NCBI RefSeq assembly: GCF_002775205.1
Contig: NC_036461.1
Coordinates: 8,593,015-8,657,014 of the forward strand
DNA from: Xiphophorus maculatus
Lineage: Eukaryota > Chordata > Actinopteri > Cyprinodontiformes > Poeciliidae
Reading direction: 5' to 3'
DNA: 64,000 bases
In this document: positions 37,901 through 49,200 of the stretch, in pieces
Position numbering within the stretch: position 1 is the first letter of the stretch
How the letters are laid out: every line of letters starts with the position of its first letter
Made by a program: the position numbers and the translations under genes
The notes under the pieces: model-generated
What the model was told of the DNA's origin: nothing
The model's database searches: none
Seen by the model: the letters and a program-made list of their open reading frames with translations, nothing else

Positions 37901-38220
37901 TGTCGCCAAGCAACAAGTCAAGCCTCTGGTCCCTGTCTGTATGGGAAAGAGAGCAGCAAATCTTCTCTTACTCTTTCTGTATACCTGTATTACATATTCT
38001 ATTAAGAAACCGAACATTTAAAGGATTAACCTGCATAAGAATCCCTCAGAAAACAACCAGATTATTCTCCTCCGACTGTAATTACAGCAACCTGCTCAGA
38101 CGCTGATTTTGCAGAACATTACCTTGAGAACATGATGACACCATGAGGAACTTTGTTCTTGCCCAGGCTCTCCCAGCTGCCTCGTATCAGCTCCTTATCT
38201 TTCACTGACAGCTCTCCCAT
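34908..38220 (-). CDS. ngb: NGB, neuroglobin (complete, four exons)
   Basis: Hexacoordinate haem globin of neurons and retina that binds O2, NO and CO in the cytosol. Exons in transcript order: 38220-38123, 37762-37654, 37569-37450, 35060-34908. They encode 159 aa and TGA, the usual fish length. Introns fall after residue-split R33 (phase 2), after K69 (phase 0) and after T109 (phase 0), matching the vertebrate neuroglobin positions B12.2, E11.0 and G7.0. Distal His66 (in [11 protein letters not shown]), proximal His98 (in LGRKHQAVG), Phe31 of helix B, and the redox cysteine pair C51/C57 (NC-x5-C) are all present, so haem binding and the disulfide switch should be intact. A second in-frame ATG directly precedes the chosen one (38223-38221); family length favours the downstream one. 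It is convergent with TMEM63C, as in human. Confidence 0.97.
35465..35784. mobile_element. Probable MITE in NGB intron 3
   Basis: Contains GCAATGGAAACA, GTGGAAACACCGCAATTGCG and CTAATGGAAACGTTGCTACT, a GGAAAC-rich composition seen in a dispersed fish element. Terminal repeats and target duplications were not resolved, so the class is not certain. The Tc1 relic begins directly after it. Confidence 0.35.
35785..36430 (+). mobile_element. Tc1/mariner relic, family C, in NGB intron 3
   Basis: Reads as decayed Tc1 transposase in order. The helix-turn-helix linker ([12 protein letters not shown]) is at about 35806-35845, then HPGGHK text. The segment before the catalytic Asp (ACTTTCAATAAAATATTCTG) is near 35985, and the C-terminal part CTCTGAATGGCTCCA and CAATTCTGCAAAGAAGAGT lies near 36235-36385. 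The frame is broken and the first catalytic region is partly deleted. It occupies the largest NGB intron (35061-37449). Confidence 0.82.
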
Positions 38221-38260
38221 CATCCCTGCAAGCACAAGACACTGTCTTCTGGTGGGCGAA
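38118..38260 (-). promoter_or_regulatory. ngb: NGB start region with tandem ATGs and acceptor-like site
   Basis: On the minus strand the text reads TTGTGCTTGCAG then GG then ATG ATG GGA. The tract ending CAG three bases before the first ATG looks like a 3' splice site, so an untranslated first exon further upstream is possible. The second ATG has A at -3 and G at +4 (a strong context); the first has G at -3 and A at +4. No TATA box was recognised upstream to 38700. That stretch is richer in G+C than its surroundings and holds pyrimidine-rich CTCTCT runs. Confidence 0.4.
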
Positions 38261-38699
38261 CACATAACTCTTCCAAAAATAATTTAGAAAAAGACATCAT
38301 ATTTTTGAGAATCAACAACAACAAAACTTCTGCTATCCCACCTGGAAACATGAGCAGCAACCTGCTAATCATGTTGGACTTAAGGAAACCTCTGCAGGAG
38401 AAATGACCATACTGTACCTTTTTGAGGTCAGTCGTCTCTCTGAAGTTCTGCTGCAGCCGGGCTCTGGGGAATGACTGTTTCTGTGACTGTGAGTGAGTGA
38501 TTATGGTGCAGGCTGCAGGCTGACACTCAAGTCCACTTGCTCTCTCTTTCCCCGACCCACGGTGCAGTCAGGAAGGCAAGTTCTGCCACACTCTTATCTG
38601 TCACACCGCCTGCTATCTCTCTCCCCTCGTCGTTTGCCTCCTGATATGCTCTCTCTCCAGCACTGGGGATGCTATTCATGCCACTGAAGGAGAAAAAGA

Positions 38700-39660
38700 G
38701 GGATCGCTCTCTTCAGCTCCAGAGAGGCTGCAGCAAACCACAGCTCCTCCTGCAGGTGAACCAAGGTCTAAAGTACACAGAGAGCCTATATGCACAACTG
38801 CCCCACTGGATTTTTACATTATAATCAAGAGAATACATTAAACAAGACATTATGAAGAAAAGCAAAACAACCAGAAGAACACAGTGGGAGCCTCTTTTAA
38901 CTTGACAATTGCTGGTTTATAGACGGGAAAATCTATTTGAGGCCTTCATCTTCCATTCTGAGATGTATCCTCAGCTGCCTACCTTTGCCACCCGTGCTTT
39001 CACAAAATTAAATGTGTGGGAATTTAAATGGCTACAATAATAAACATCCTGAACGCACCACCTTGGTGAAATTATATTGTTCATCTACTACACAGAACCA
39101 CTCCTCAAACAGCCGTGATCATAACATTCTGTGGCCACGCGTGCAGCCTCTCATTAATCTAAATGAGATGTGTTTGTTTCCTCTCACAGTCTCAAACACA
39201 AGTTTAAAGGCTGCAGTTTGCTCAAATAAATGTCCCTCCCTCTACTCCAGCACTTTTGACCGATGCAGATCCCTTCCTAGGTATTATCTAACAGGTTGGG
39301 GAGAGAGAGGATTTTTCTTTTTTGCTGTGCAGCAGGAAATTGGAGGTGCACAGCTTTCCCCGGAGGGACCACAAGGCAGAGTGAGGAAGGATGCGGGGTT
39401 CCCATGACAACCTGACAGGATGGAGTCCTTGAAGCTTCATCATGTAATACTTGAGATTTCAAAGAAGGGACACTGTGATCATTTAACATCACTATATATT
39501 TGTGTGTTGTGGATCATTGAACCTTGATGGAGCTGTCAATGAAAGCAAAAGAAAATCTAGGACGGATTTAAGTTAACTAAACTGAGTTTTCCAATATATT
39601 TAGTCTGTGTAAACATTTTTGGGCTGCATAAAAGCGATTATGTGACAGAGAAAGGGAGCA
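38700..39660. other. NGB upstream spacer, nothing recognised
   Basis: Moderately GC, repeat-poor sequence upstream of NGB. It contains ACGCGTG and poly-pyrimidine runs. No neuronal silencer (RE1) match was convincing by eye. No exons were supported. Confidence 0.35.
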
Positions 39661-39674
39661 ATATATTTGTCACT

Positions 39675-40790
39675 TTGTTCACATTCAGAAGTTTACATAC
39701 AGTTCCTTAGTATTTGTTAGAATTACTTTGGTAAATGGTTTGAATAGGGTATATCCTTCCTCAACCTTTTCACCATAGTTTGCAGGAGGTTTCGCACATT
39801 TCTCCTGACAAAGTTGGTATAACTGAGTCAGGTTTGTAGGCTGTTTCACTCACCCGCATCTTTTCATCTCTGCCCACAATTTTGTTTATCGGGGTTTTGC
39901 GATTGTTAATTCAAAAGCATTACAGTTGTTGTCCTTCAGGCACTGTAACTTATTTTTACTCGAGCTTTAACTTCATACCAAATGTTTTAAGATATTTGTT
40001 CAATAATCTTACAAAATGATGTTGCCACACCTTAATTTACAGATGGTAAAGCGTTCTCAAGTTTGCTAGTTTTCCTCCTATTCCTTCAAATGTAGCGTTG
40101 ATTATTGTAGGCAAACATTTCAGTTTCAGTCTCATAAGAGCACAGGACATGTCACATAAAATTATGGTTTGTGTCCCTTTGCGCAGTAATGTGGCTTTTT
40201 TTAATGCTACTTGTGTAGCAATGGCTTCTTCCCTGTTAAGTGGCATGTCTCTCCACTTCTACCAGCTTCAGAGAGAATCTTGTTTTTGTTTTGGGTTTAT
40301 ACCCACATTTCACACCAAGACATGGTCGTCTGGGAAACAGAACCTGTCCCTACTGAATAGAATGGCAGCTGGACGTTCCCATGGTGTTCCTACTTGCATA
40401 TAATTGTTTGCACATACTTTATGAATGTGGCCCATTCATAAAGTATGAATGGGCCTCAACTAACAGCGTTAGTTGAGACACTAACGCTGTAGTGTCTCAA
40501 TTATTTTTGATATTTCCATGATTTCACATGAGGAAGCATGTGTCTGAGATGTTTCTTTAAAATACATCCAAACATGTGCCTTTGTTTAACTTCAACATGG
40601 TGAATTATTCTACTAAATGCTTACAAAAACATAAAATCACCATCTGGGCTTTCCTAAACTTGTCTAAGGTCATCTTAATGTTTTAAACTTCTGACATTGA
40701 CAAACATAACACAAATTATTCTGCTATGTAGCAAATTTGAAATAACTGTGGTAGTCCTAGCTGACCTTAGCGCTAGACATTGAGAAACAA
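39675..40790 (-). mobile_element. Sleeping-Beauty-type Tc1 relic, family B, reverse orientation
   Basis: Starts with GAAGTTTACATACAGTTCCT, the typical terminal text of this branch, followed by ACTGAGTCAGGTTTGTAGGC, TCTGCCCACAATTTTGTTTA, CGAGCTTTAACTTCATACCA and CCCATGGTGTTCCTACTTGC. It ends around GACCTTAGCGCTAGACATTG. The transposase is on the minus strand and interrupted throughout. It contains the five-palindrome chain at 40413-40500. Confidence 0.8.
40413..40500. repeat. Chain of five overlapping inverted repeats
   Basis: Pairs: CATACTTTATGAATG/CATTCATAAAGTATG (40413-40427, 40433-40447); GGCCCATTCAT/ATGAATGGGCC (40429-40439, 40445-40455); CTCAACTAAC/GTTAGTTGAG (40455-40464, 40468-40477); CAGCGTTAGT/ACTAACGCTG (40464-40473, 40480-40489); TTGAGACACTA/TAGTGTCTCAA (40473-40483, 40490-40500). 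Neighbouring pairs reuse the same bases as arms. Confidence 0.9.
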
Positions 40791-40799
40791 ATTAATACT

Positions 40800-43247
40800 T
40801 CTTCTTATGCAGTGTGAATATGATCTTTTTTAATTTTAACTGTATGTGTATTATGGTTTTATATTATAAACCAAACAAAAATTGGTGTGTGGTAAAAGAA
40901 AAAAGTTAAAATTTAGAGTTTACAGCTGTAAAATGGGAGGGAAACACTTTTTAAAATAAGTTATCAAATTTATTTTTGCACCTTTATTTTACCCTTATCT
41001 GTATATTGCGAGGAGTGCAATGATCAGTGTTACATAATAGGAATAAAAGTGTTTGTTTGGTAAATTGTTCATAAAACCCACTACTTTTGCAGAGCTAAGA
41101 TTAGGCTAAACCCAGTTTTACATTTTGATATGCAGCAACATGAGTACTGCATGAAAAATGTAGAAATAAGCAAAACATGTTTATCCTTTGCAGATATGTG
41201 ACCTAAAATTCACATATGTACAGTTTTTCACAGAGATTCTCTACCCATGTCTATGTTCATACAACACCATCTCAGAGCCTGAACATCTTAAAGGCATGGG
41301 ACACCAGCCCGCAAGTGTCTATTATGGCTTGTCCTGATCTCTCCGACGACCCTTTGACTGCGCTTTCAAACTTATCCAGACATCCCCGTGTGGTTTGTAA
41401 GTAAAAATGATCTCTGAGATTCCTGGCAGCCAGCTGTCTAAGCACAAGAGTACAGCAGAGGCCAGAGCACCAGAGTATTTGATGTGGATTTGTAGGCTTG
41501 GAGCAGACGGCAGCACTGGTCTCTGAGAAGGCACATGCACTGAGAGGACTGTTTATTTAGCTGGCAGTGTGGTTCTCGAAATAACCGAGAACTTTAAACC
41601 ATCCATTGAAGAAAAGCCAATCTCAAGCAATTGTTGTTTTTATGGGACTTAAACAATAAAAAGCAAATTAAATCAAAGTCTCACAGTATAATTCTTTTTC
41701 AAATTTCGTGTTTGAAAGGCTGTTAATTTTTTTGAAATAAATTAAATTATCGTTTTGTTGTGAATATTTATTCTTGCAACATCATCTCCATCATCCTCTA
41801 AATTAAAGGCTTCAAACTTTTTGACAAAGCATTTCAAAGCCAAAAGCCTTTTACATACCACATGTTTAGAGTGTGCGGTGTGCGTTTTTCTGTGTACAAT
41901 AATGCTAAAAACAAAATGTGTTGCACACTCAGCTCAGGATCAAAATTATACATAGATTCAAATACAAGCATGCAAGTTGTGGAGAAAACACACTTTCTAT
42001 TGGCACAGTCCACAGGAGGTACATTTTTGTTATGGTTGTCCCGGTGGAACACCAAACCAAGTTTCAACCATCTCACCCCAAACTATTATATAAAAAAATA
42101 TGATATGACAAATAGGACAAATCTTTGTTGTCTTATTTGTTAATTTCCTATAAATCTCAGTATTTTTTTGTTTCTTATACAGGTATTGTGCAATGTGAGC
42201 TGATTTATTCAGTTTAGAGAATGTGCATCAAAGTGTAGCTGCATTTCATAACTTAAATATTATGACAATTATTACTTCAATACCCACAAGTAGTTTTGGT
42301 TGAATAATTAACTGTTTTTCCATTAATCTTTGCATTTTACAATGTACAAAAACCAATTGTCAAAGTTAACCATTCGGCCTTGGCCTAAGTCTTGGTCTTG
42401 CTCTCTAAAGGGGTGGTCTTGGCTCCATCCCTTTTTAGAGATATCCTGGGTTGGACAGGATGCTGTTAGGTACATCCTTATTGTGACATGACTACATTTT
42501 AAGTGTTATTTTCAAACCAAATTGGAGTCACTTTGGTGTATTTGGTGGCTTTTGATTATAAATAGGTCTGCTTTTCTGTGGTTTTGTGCTAATTCTTACT
42601 GCTGCTGTTAGATGGCTTTGATCAGTACTGAACTGGGCTGTAGATGTTTTTGCTTGCAGTTCAGTTTTGGAAGAGACTCTCCCACAGGCACTATTTATGA
42701 TTTGCAGCCAGATGCTAAATTACCCTAGATAGTAAATCTGTCCCTGAGCCTTTGGAAGATGCTCTTTTTCTACCCAATCCTGACAGCCTGATGTGTCACC
42801 AATAAATCTATTTACTGAAAATTCTCCCAGCGAGGTGTTTTGTGAAGTTCACCTCAGTTTTTATGATGTGTGAATGACAATAACTTTGATGTACATCACA
42901 GGGTGAATTAGTGAAAACGCAATCATTTAATTTAGGTTCAATGATCAAACTAAAACTCTAAAAAGAACCACAAAGACAATACATATACATTTTACATCTT
43001 CAAAAGTCAAGTTTGCGACATGTATTGCTCATGCACACACATACAAATGTATAAAATGTTATTTTCATTCAGTTCTAAAGATTTTGAGAGTGTAAAGTCT
43101 GCATGATTTGTATTTTCATAATTTATAGGTGTACATCCTAAACAATCAGGACCTTGGTGTTCGCTGTGACATGAATCATTTTTTAAAAACAGTGTTGTTT
43201 TCTAGTGGAGAGACCACAAAAACTCAGCTCTTCCTGAACCTTTTTGA
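40800..43247. other. Spacer between NGB and FAM161B
   Basis: No exon was recognised. An inverted pair (CTCTAAAGGGGTGG and CCATCCCTTTTTAGAG) lies at about 42401-42440. The FAM161B 3' untranslated region should start at 43247 and run leftward; its end was not identified. The segment 41200-41570 is less AT-rich and lacks repeat signatures. Confidence 0.35.
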
Positions 43248-46200
43248 TCATGGCATTTCTTCCCCTTTGGACTTCACGCTCTTCTCTTCCACATCTTCAA
43301 TTTTCTTCCCGTCTTCTACATTTTCCTCCCTAAATCAGATATTTTGGGTTAGAAAATGCCTATATTATAATTACGTCGAACTTTTACTTGGCTCTGATGT
43401 TTTTTTTTTTATTCTCTGGCGACTGCAGGGAGAGCTCAGAAAATTATGTAATGTAATATAACCAAACCACAGGAAGTCCTTGGCTCTCAGGCAGCAGTGC
43501 TATTCATATTTTTACCAGATACAGTTGTACTGCACAGTGGAGGAACAAACCTTGTAAAAAACTCTTTTACCTGCTTTGAATTTCCTTTTCAGAGCTCATA
43601 TCGGTATCATCAAATCTGAATGATTCACCAGTTTCTTCAACAAACTGCTCTTTTATCCCAGCTTTCTCCAGCTTTTTCCTGAATGTCTGCTCTGCATGGG
43701 TCTTTGCATTATTCTGTCAACAAAAAACTCTTAGTTACACTAGAGAACAGCCACATTATTGCATTTTGTATTAAAGTGTTAGCTTTAAGTAATGTACCTG
43801 TTTCACCTGTTCAAACAAATAAGGTCTCTCATGAACTCGGGCCTTCATGTCTCTTAATTCTCTCATGTAATCTTTCATTCTTTGTAGATCAGCTTCCCTT
43901 TAAGTAAGAAAAGATTAGTTTTGACGACCAGCATGTGTGGTTGTTGCAGTGTGACATTCAGAAGTTGAAAGTTGAAACTCACCTATGGCGCTGTACATTT
44001 CCATTGCACACGTCTTTCAGGCTACTGTGGGGATCCAGCAACTTTGCATGAAGCACTACAGTCTTCTTCATAGTTTGGGATCTCATCTGGTAGCTTTTTA
44101 ACCACTCTGCACTCTCTTGGTTTTTACTTTCTCTGATTTCCATTGATTTTCTGTATAGTTAATAATAAAGAGATATGATTTCACATATTTTTATGTGTTG
44201 AGCAACCAGATTATAGATCTAATGTGGAGACAAAACGTCTTACAAAGACTGGAAAAGTCTGAAATTTGGCTTTTATCATTTCTAGGTCAGGATAAATAAC
44301 ATTTAGTATGAAAACATGCTTAGTTATCCTAAATAAATAGTTTAGTTATCCTAACAAAAGTCCCGGCCCAGATTTTATTAGTTCTCCTCTTATTCCATTT
44401 TCTAAATAACACATTTTCAGTGCCAGTATTTTCAGTTTAACTTAAAAACTAAGGTTACATTCTTTCCAAAATAAAAGATGAGTTATTTCACTGATTTTTT
44501 TCTAAACAATTTTTTGTAACTATGAACAACTTGATGGGGGCTAGAGTACTTGAAAGATACATTTTTGTACTCAATGTCCAAAATGTTCTAAAAGGTTTGG
44601 ACAAATATGATATTAGAAATGTGTAAGAACGCTGTCTGTAGTTAATGCTTAGCAGTGCAACTCACCTGATGGCGACACAGCGCTGCCTCACAGCATCTGT
44701 GATGTACGTAGGAAGAGTGTCTGTAGATATCAGTGTTAGGGCTCCAAGTGACTTACTCCTACTGAGGTAATTCATTTTAGAAATCTGTAGAATTAAAGAA
44801 CCAGAAACAACAGGGTCTGTGATCAGCTGGCTGGAAACTAAAACTAAAAATTTTAATTGCTTCAGAAAACACAAGGTATATAACCAGTGCCATGTTTTTG
44901 CTTTTGTTGTTTATGTTCGTTATTATTAACAACCAATCACTTTTATAGCACTGTGCATGAGAAAGATGCAAAATTTAAAAGGATGTTTCCAAGAATCTTT
45001 TTCCACTAATCCGAAACATTATCCACGTTAAGTAAAACCTGTATTACTTTAAGGTAATGTCAGACAATTTTTTTAGACCTACTGAAATGTTTAGTAAGTT
45101 ACCTATACTCTCTAACTGCAATTTCAGTGAACTCAAGAAGAAGATGCCTGATAGGCAGAAAAGTTCAGTGATCACAAAGTTTAATCACTGATGCAATATA
45201 TAAAAAAATTCTCCACACCATACCAATTAGTCCAAATAATTTTTTGTGCAGATTTTTATCACTTTGTGCAATTTTGCCTATTTCTTGACAAGTACAGTTA
45301 AAAGTTAATATCCAAGACTTGACATATCCTTAATCTCAGTGTCACTACACATTATTTGGGAGTACTGTGAACACAAAAATATGTTTTTTAAATTTAGTTA
45401 GAGAATAACAGTGTCACATTCATAAGGGAGATTCTTGTTACGTAAAAGTGAAAGACAAAGGAGGAGAATAAAACTGAAATGATTTGCTTCCAGAAATAAT
45501 AACAAAGACAAAATGCTGAATTTAAGGGGATAAATGATCCCACAGCTTAGGAAATCTGAGGTCAGAAGCATTACATCTAAGAAGCTCCAAACTAACTGAA
45601 AGTAAAAATGGTTCAGGCTTGATAACATGGTGGGTGGATATGTTTCAAACTATCCATCAAGCAGGGAAGGTGTGAGAGACTTAAAAAAAGTGGTGCAAAA
45701 CTATAACATGAAACCATCTGGTGTGCTGAAGGTCTAAAAGTCCTCTGATAATAAGTTATTTTTATACATAAAACCTACAAGATGAAATTGATCATTTACA
45801 GTTACTTTAAAGGATTAAATGAAAAACTATAATTCCTATGTAATCAGATTTAAAAAATATATTTTTAAATAATTCACTCCACATAAAATAGTTTTCTCTA
45901 AAAAAAAAAATAAAATAAAATAAACTTTCCTGATTTATGAAATCAGGAATGATTTCCTCAGACATAGAATTGAGAAATTCTATGTCTCAATTTACATAGA
46001 ATTTTTCAACTTCTTAAAATAAGTTCACCTGTGAGGTTTCTGGGGGTTTTTTATGTTTCCTTGCAGGTAGAGCTGATGTCCTCAAGAAGAAGGGCTGACA
46101 CCTTGTCACATCTTGACTCTGCTTTTTCTCCAGTGCTTCCCTTTGCAAAGCCTTGTGCAGACTTTTAAAATCTGGGACCTCGGGTATGATTTTCGGCTTG

Positions 46201-49200
46201 AAGCTTGGATTCTCATCCAAAAATCCCAGCTTTTTTTTCTTGGTATGATTGACGCTGCGAAGTTTCAGGCAGCCAGCCTGAGCCGGATTTTCTTGTTTTG
46301 AAGCTATTCGTGTCTGGACGTTTCTGCAAACTTCCTGCTGATCTGTGCAAAGATACGAGCCCCATCACTTGCATGTCTCTGTCAAATGCTAATTAAAAGG
46401 TGCGGGACAAATTATTTAATTATTTTGGAATTTAAAAAGGGATCTTTGCAGAAAACTACTAAGTGATAGAAGGGAAACCTTAATTCATCCCAAACCAAAC
46501 TTGTTATTACCAGTGAGGTGGCATTATGCTATGATAATCTTCAGGTAAAAATTTCCTGTTTCAAGGTATCTCCTTGATTATATTTTTTTAAATAAAATGT
46601 AAAACATAATAGATTTTATTAGAAGCAGATATGAAATAACTATTTCTATTGTTACTAAAATGGTACACCACGTTTATTTTTTAATGTTATGTTAGAAATG
46701 TTACGTTACATTTGTCAGAAACAAATGTTGTCGACTCAATATACACTGAAAAAGTATGGAAAATCTTGAGTAACTCCAGGTATTTTTGGCCTCTCATCAA
46801 AAGAAACTTTTACTGCAAGATTGGTATGATGGAAAAATGATCTGGTTTTAAATTGGTACTTTTTATTGACCTATAACACGATGCATCTCATCGCTGTGGT
46901 TCTGATCTGGATTATGCTTTACCGTGTTTGGTATTGGCAGAATGCCAAGGCTTTTGACTTATTACTCCTGGGATTTTATGTTGAAACTTAACAGGCCAGA
47001 GCTACACTTCCTCATTTCCATGGAATTTTTATCCATGAAAAAATGCCAAACGCGAAAGCGACGGAAATAGGACAAATCAGGCCAATCAGTGTGACGATAC
47101 ATCTTAAAAAACAAGGCCTAAATCGCATCCCACTTCCTCGTATTTTTCTGGTTAATATTCACCCACTAAGGGGCAAAGTTGATGAACTACAGGCCAACGT
47201 TATGAATCTCTCTGCTTACAAAAATGCATGTCTTATGACCTAAAGAGAAACTTGGCTCAAAGTCGGTGATTTTGATTTTGACCTTTCTAAAACTGGCTTT
47301 GGGAAACCTGTTCGTTCATACAGAGATGCAACAATTATGGGAAAAGTTCAGGGCGGAGAGGTCCATCTGTATATAAATCAAAGGTGGTAAAACAAGAGTA
47401 AAGATATTTCCTTAGATTTTTAACAATGGTGTATATTCATCCTAAGGTTAATGTCAAACATCCTGCTGAAGTAATACCCAAAGTTGCACACAAGCTAAAC
47501 TCTTACCTCAGATGACCCAAACTTTATTATAGCACACTTTAATCACTGTAACGAGAAGAAGACTCTTAATGGTTTTTTAGCAATATATGATTTGCCCAAC
47601 AAGAGGAAATAAGGCCCTAGATCTCTGTTATGGATCTATAAAAAATGCCTATAAAGTATCTGGAAAACCACCATTGGGAGCATCAAACCACAATACTATT
47701 CACTTAGTTCCGGTATGTAGACAGGTCTTAAAGACAGAGAAAAACACTTTCCAAAACAGTCAAGGTTTGGACTGAGGAAGCTGTGAGCTGCCTCCGGAGT
47801 CAGGACTGATGTCATTTCAAACTATATTGTATTTTGTGAAAATGCTGTGGTACCTACAAAGAAAGTGAAACTGTATGCAAACAGTAGACCATGGGTCACT
47901 ATTACTAATATTAAACAGCTTTTAGTAAAGAAATATAAAATGTATCAAAATGGTACAGAAATAGAGAAACAAAACATAATGAAAGAAGTTGGATCAGAAA
48001 TAATGAAAGCAAAATTTACATATAAAACTAAGGAAAAGGAGAAAGTCCAATTAGGCTTGATCGTTTTAGTTCCGACAAAAACTTGGCAGAGGCACTCGAT
48101 CACTTTTATCTGAGATTTGCGAAACCAATCTCTCCTCTTTCTGTGCCTTCAACTGTCAGTGAGACAGTCAATGTATTCTTTGATTCAGCTGATATTAAAA
48201 ATTCCCTCAGCAAAAGCAAACCTAATAAAAGTCCCGGCCCAGATTTTATTTCAGGGAGACTTTTAAATATGCACACAGCAACTTAGTGATGTGTTTTATT
48301 ATATTTCTAAACCGTCTCTGGAACTGGGAAAAATTCCTTCTATATGGAAAAGATCTATCATTATTTCCATTGCTAAATATAAAAGCTCCTAAAGAGCTAA
48401 ATGATTTTTGCCCCATAGTAATAACATCATTAGTAATGAAGGTATTCAAAAGAAAAGAACTACAGCTTCAAGCTAAGAAACACAGATTGGTTCCTCAAAT
48501 CTCAGATCAGATGCAGTTTGAGTTTGCACAGAGAGGATGATACCGTCACTCTCCTGAATCTACTCTATAAACATCTGGAAGATTCAAAGACTCATGCAAG
48601 ACTTTTGTTCAAGGACTTCTCATCTGCTTTCAATACAATAACACTCTAAATTCTGCAACATAAACTTTTAACTCAATTAAACATTGGTCCTGGTTTAGCA
48701 GGATGGTTTATGCTGAGGTATGCACAGACCTCAGCAGTTCAAAGTAAATGGTCATGTATCTCTGGCTCTTCTTTTTCTACTGGTTCTGCACAGGGGTGTG
48801 TTTTGTCCCTTCTCCTATTTGTTCTCTACACTGTAGAAGCATCTACCAAAACAGACACATTCTGAAATTTGCTGACGACGCAGTACGGTAATCGTTATTC
48901 TGTTGCAGAATATAGAAGGCCTGTTGTTGATGACTTTGGTTAGTGGTGCATTTAAATTAATTTAAAACTGAACATTACAAAAGCAAAAGATATGAACATT
49001 GTCCTCCGTAAAGCACCTTAGTCCCCATTCCCTGGGGCCTTTAATATGAAAACTGATCAAATCTGTAAAAAGGGGCAGGAGAGACTGTACTTTTTAAGGA
49101 AGCTAAATATTTTTAGAAGGATTATAAGCCTCTTTTATAAGTCTTTTTTGAATCCGTCTTTGGAAACTTAAATGTCCAGAATAAAAACTGTCTACACAAA

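Noticed and set aside
38493..38687. Short open stretch upstream of NGB
   Set aside because: Composition is driven by CT-rich promoter-like sequence; no similarity or splice support.
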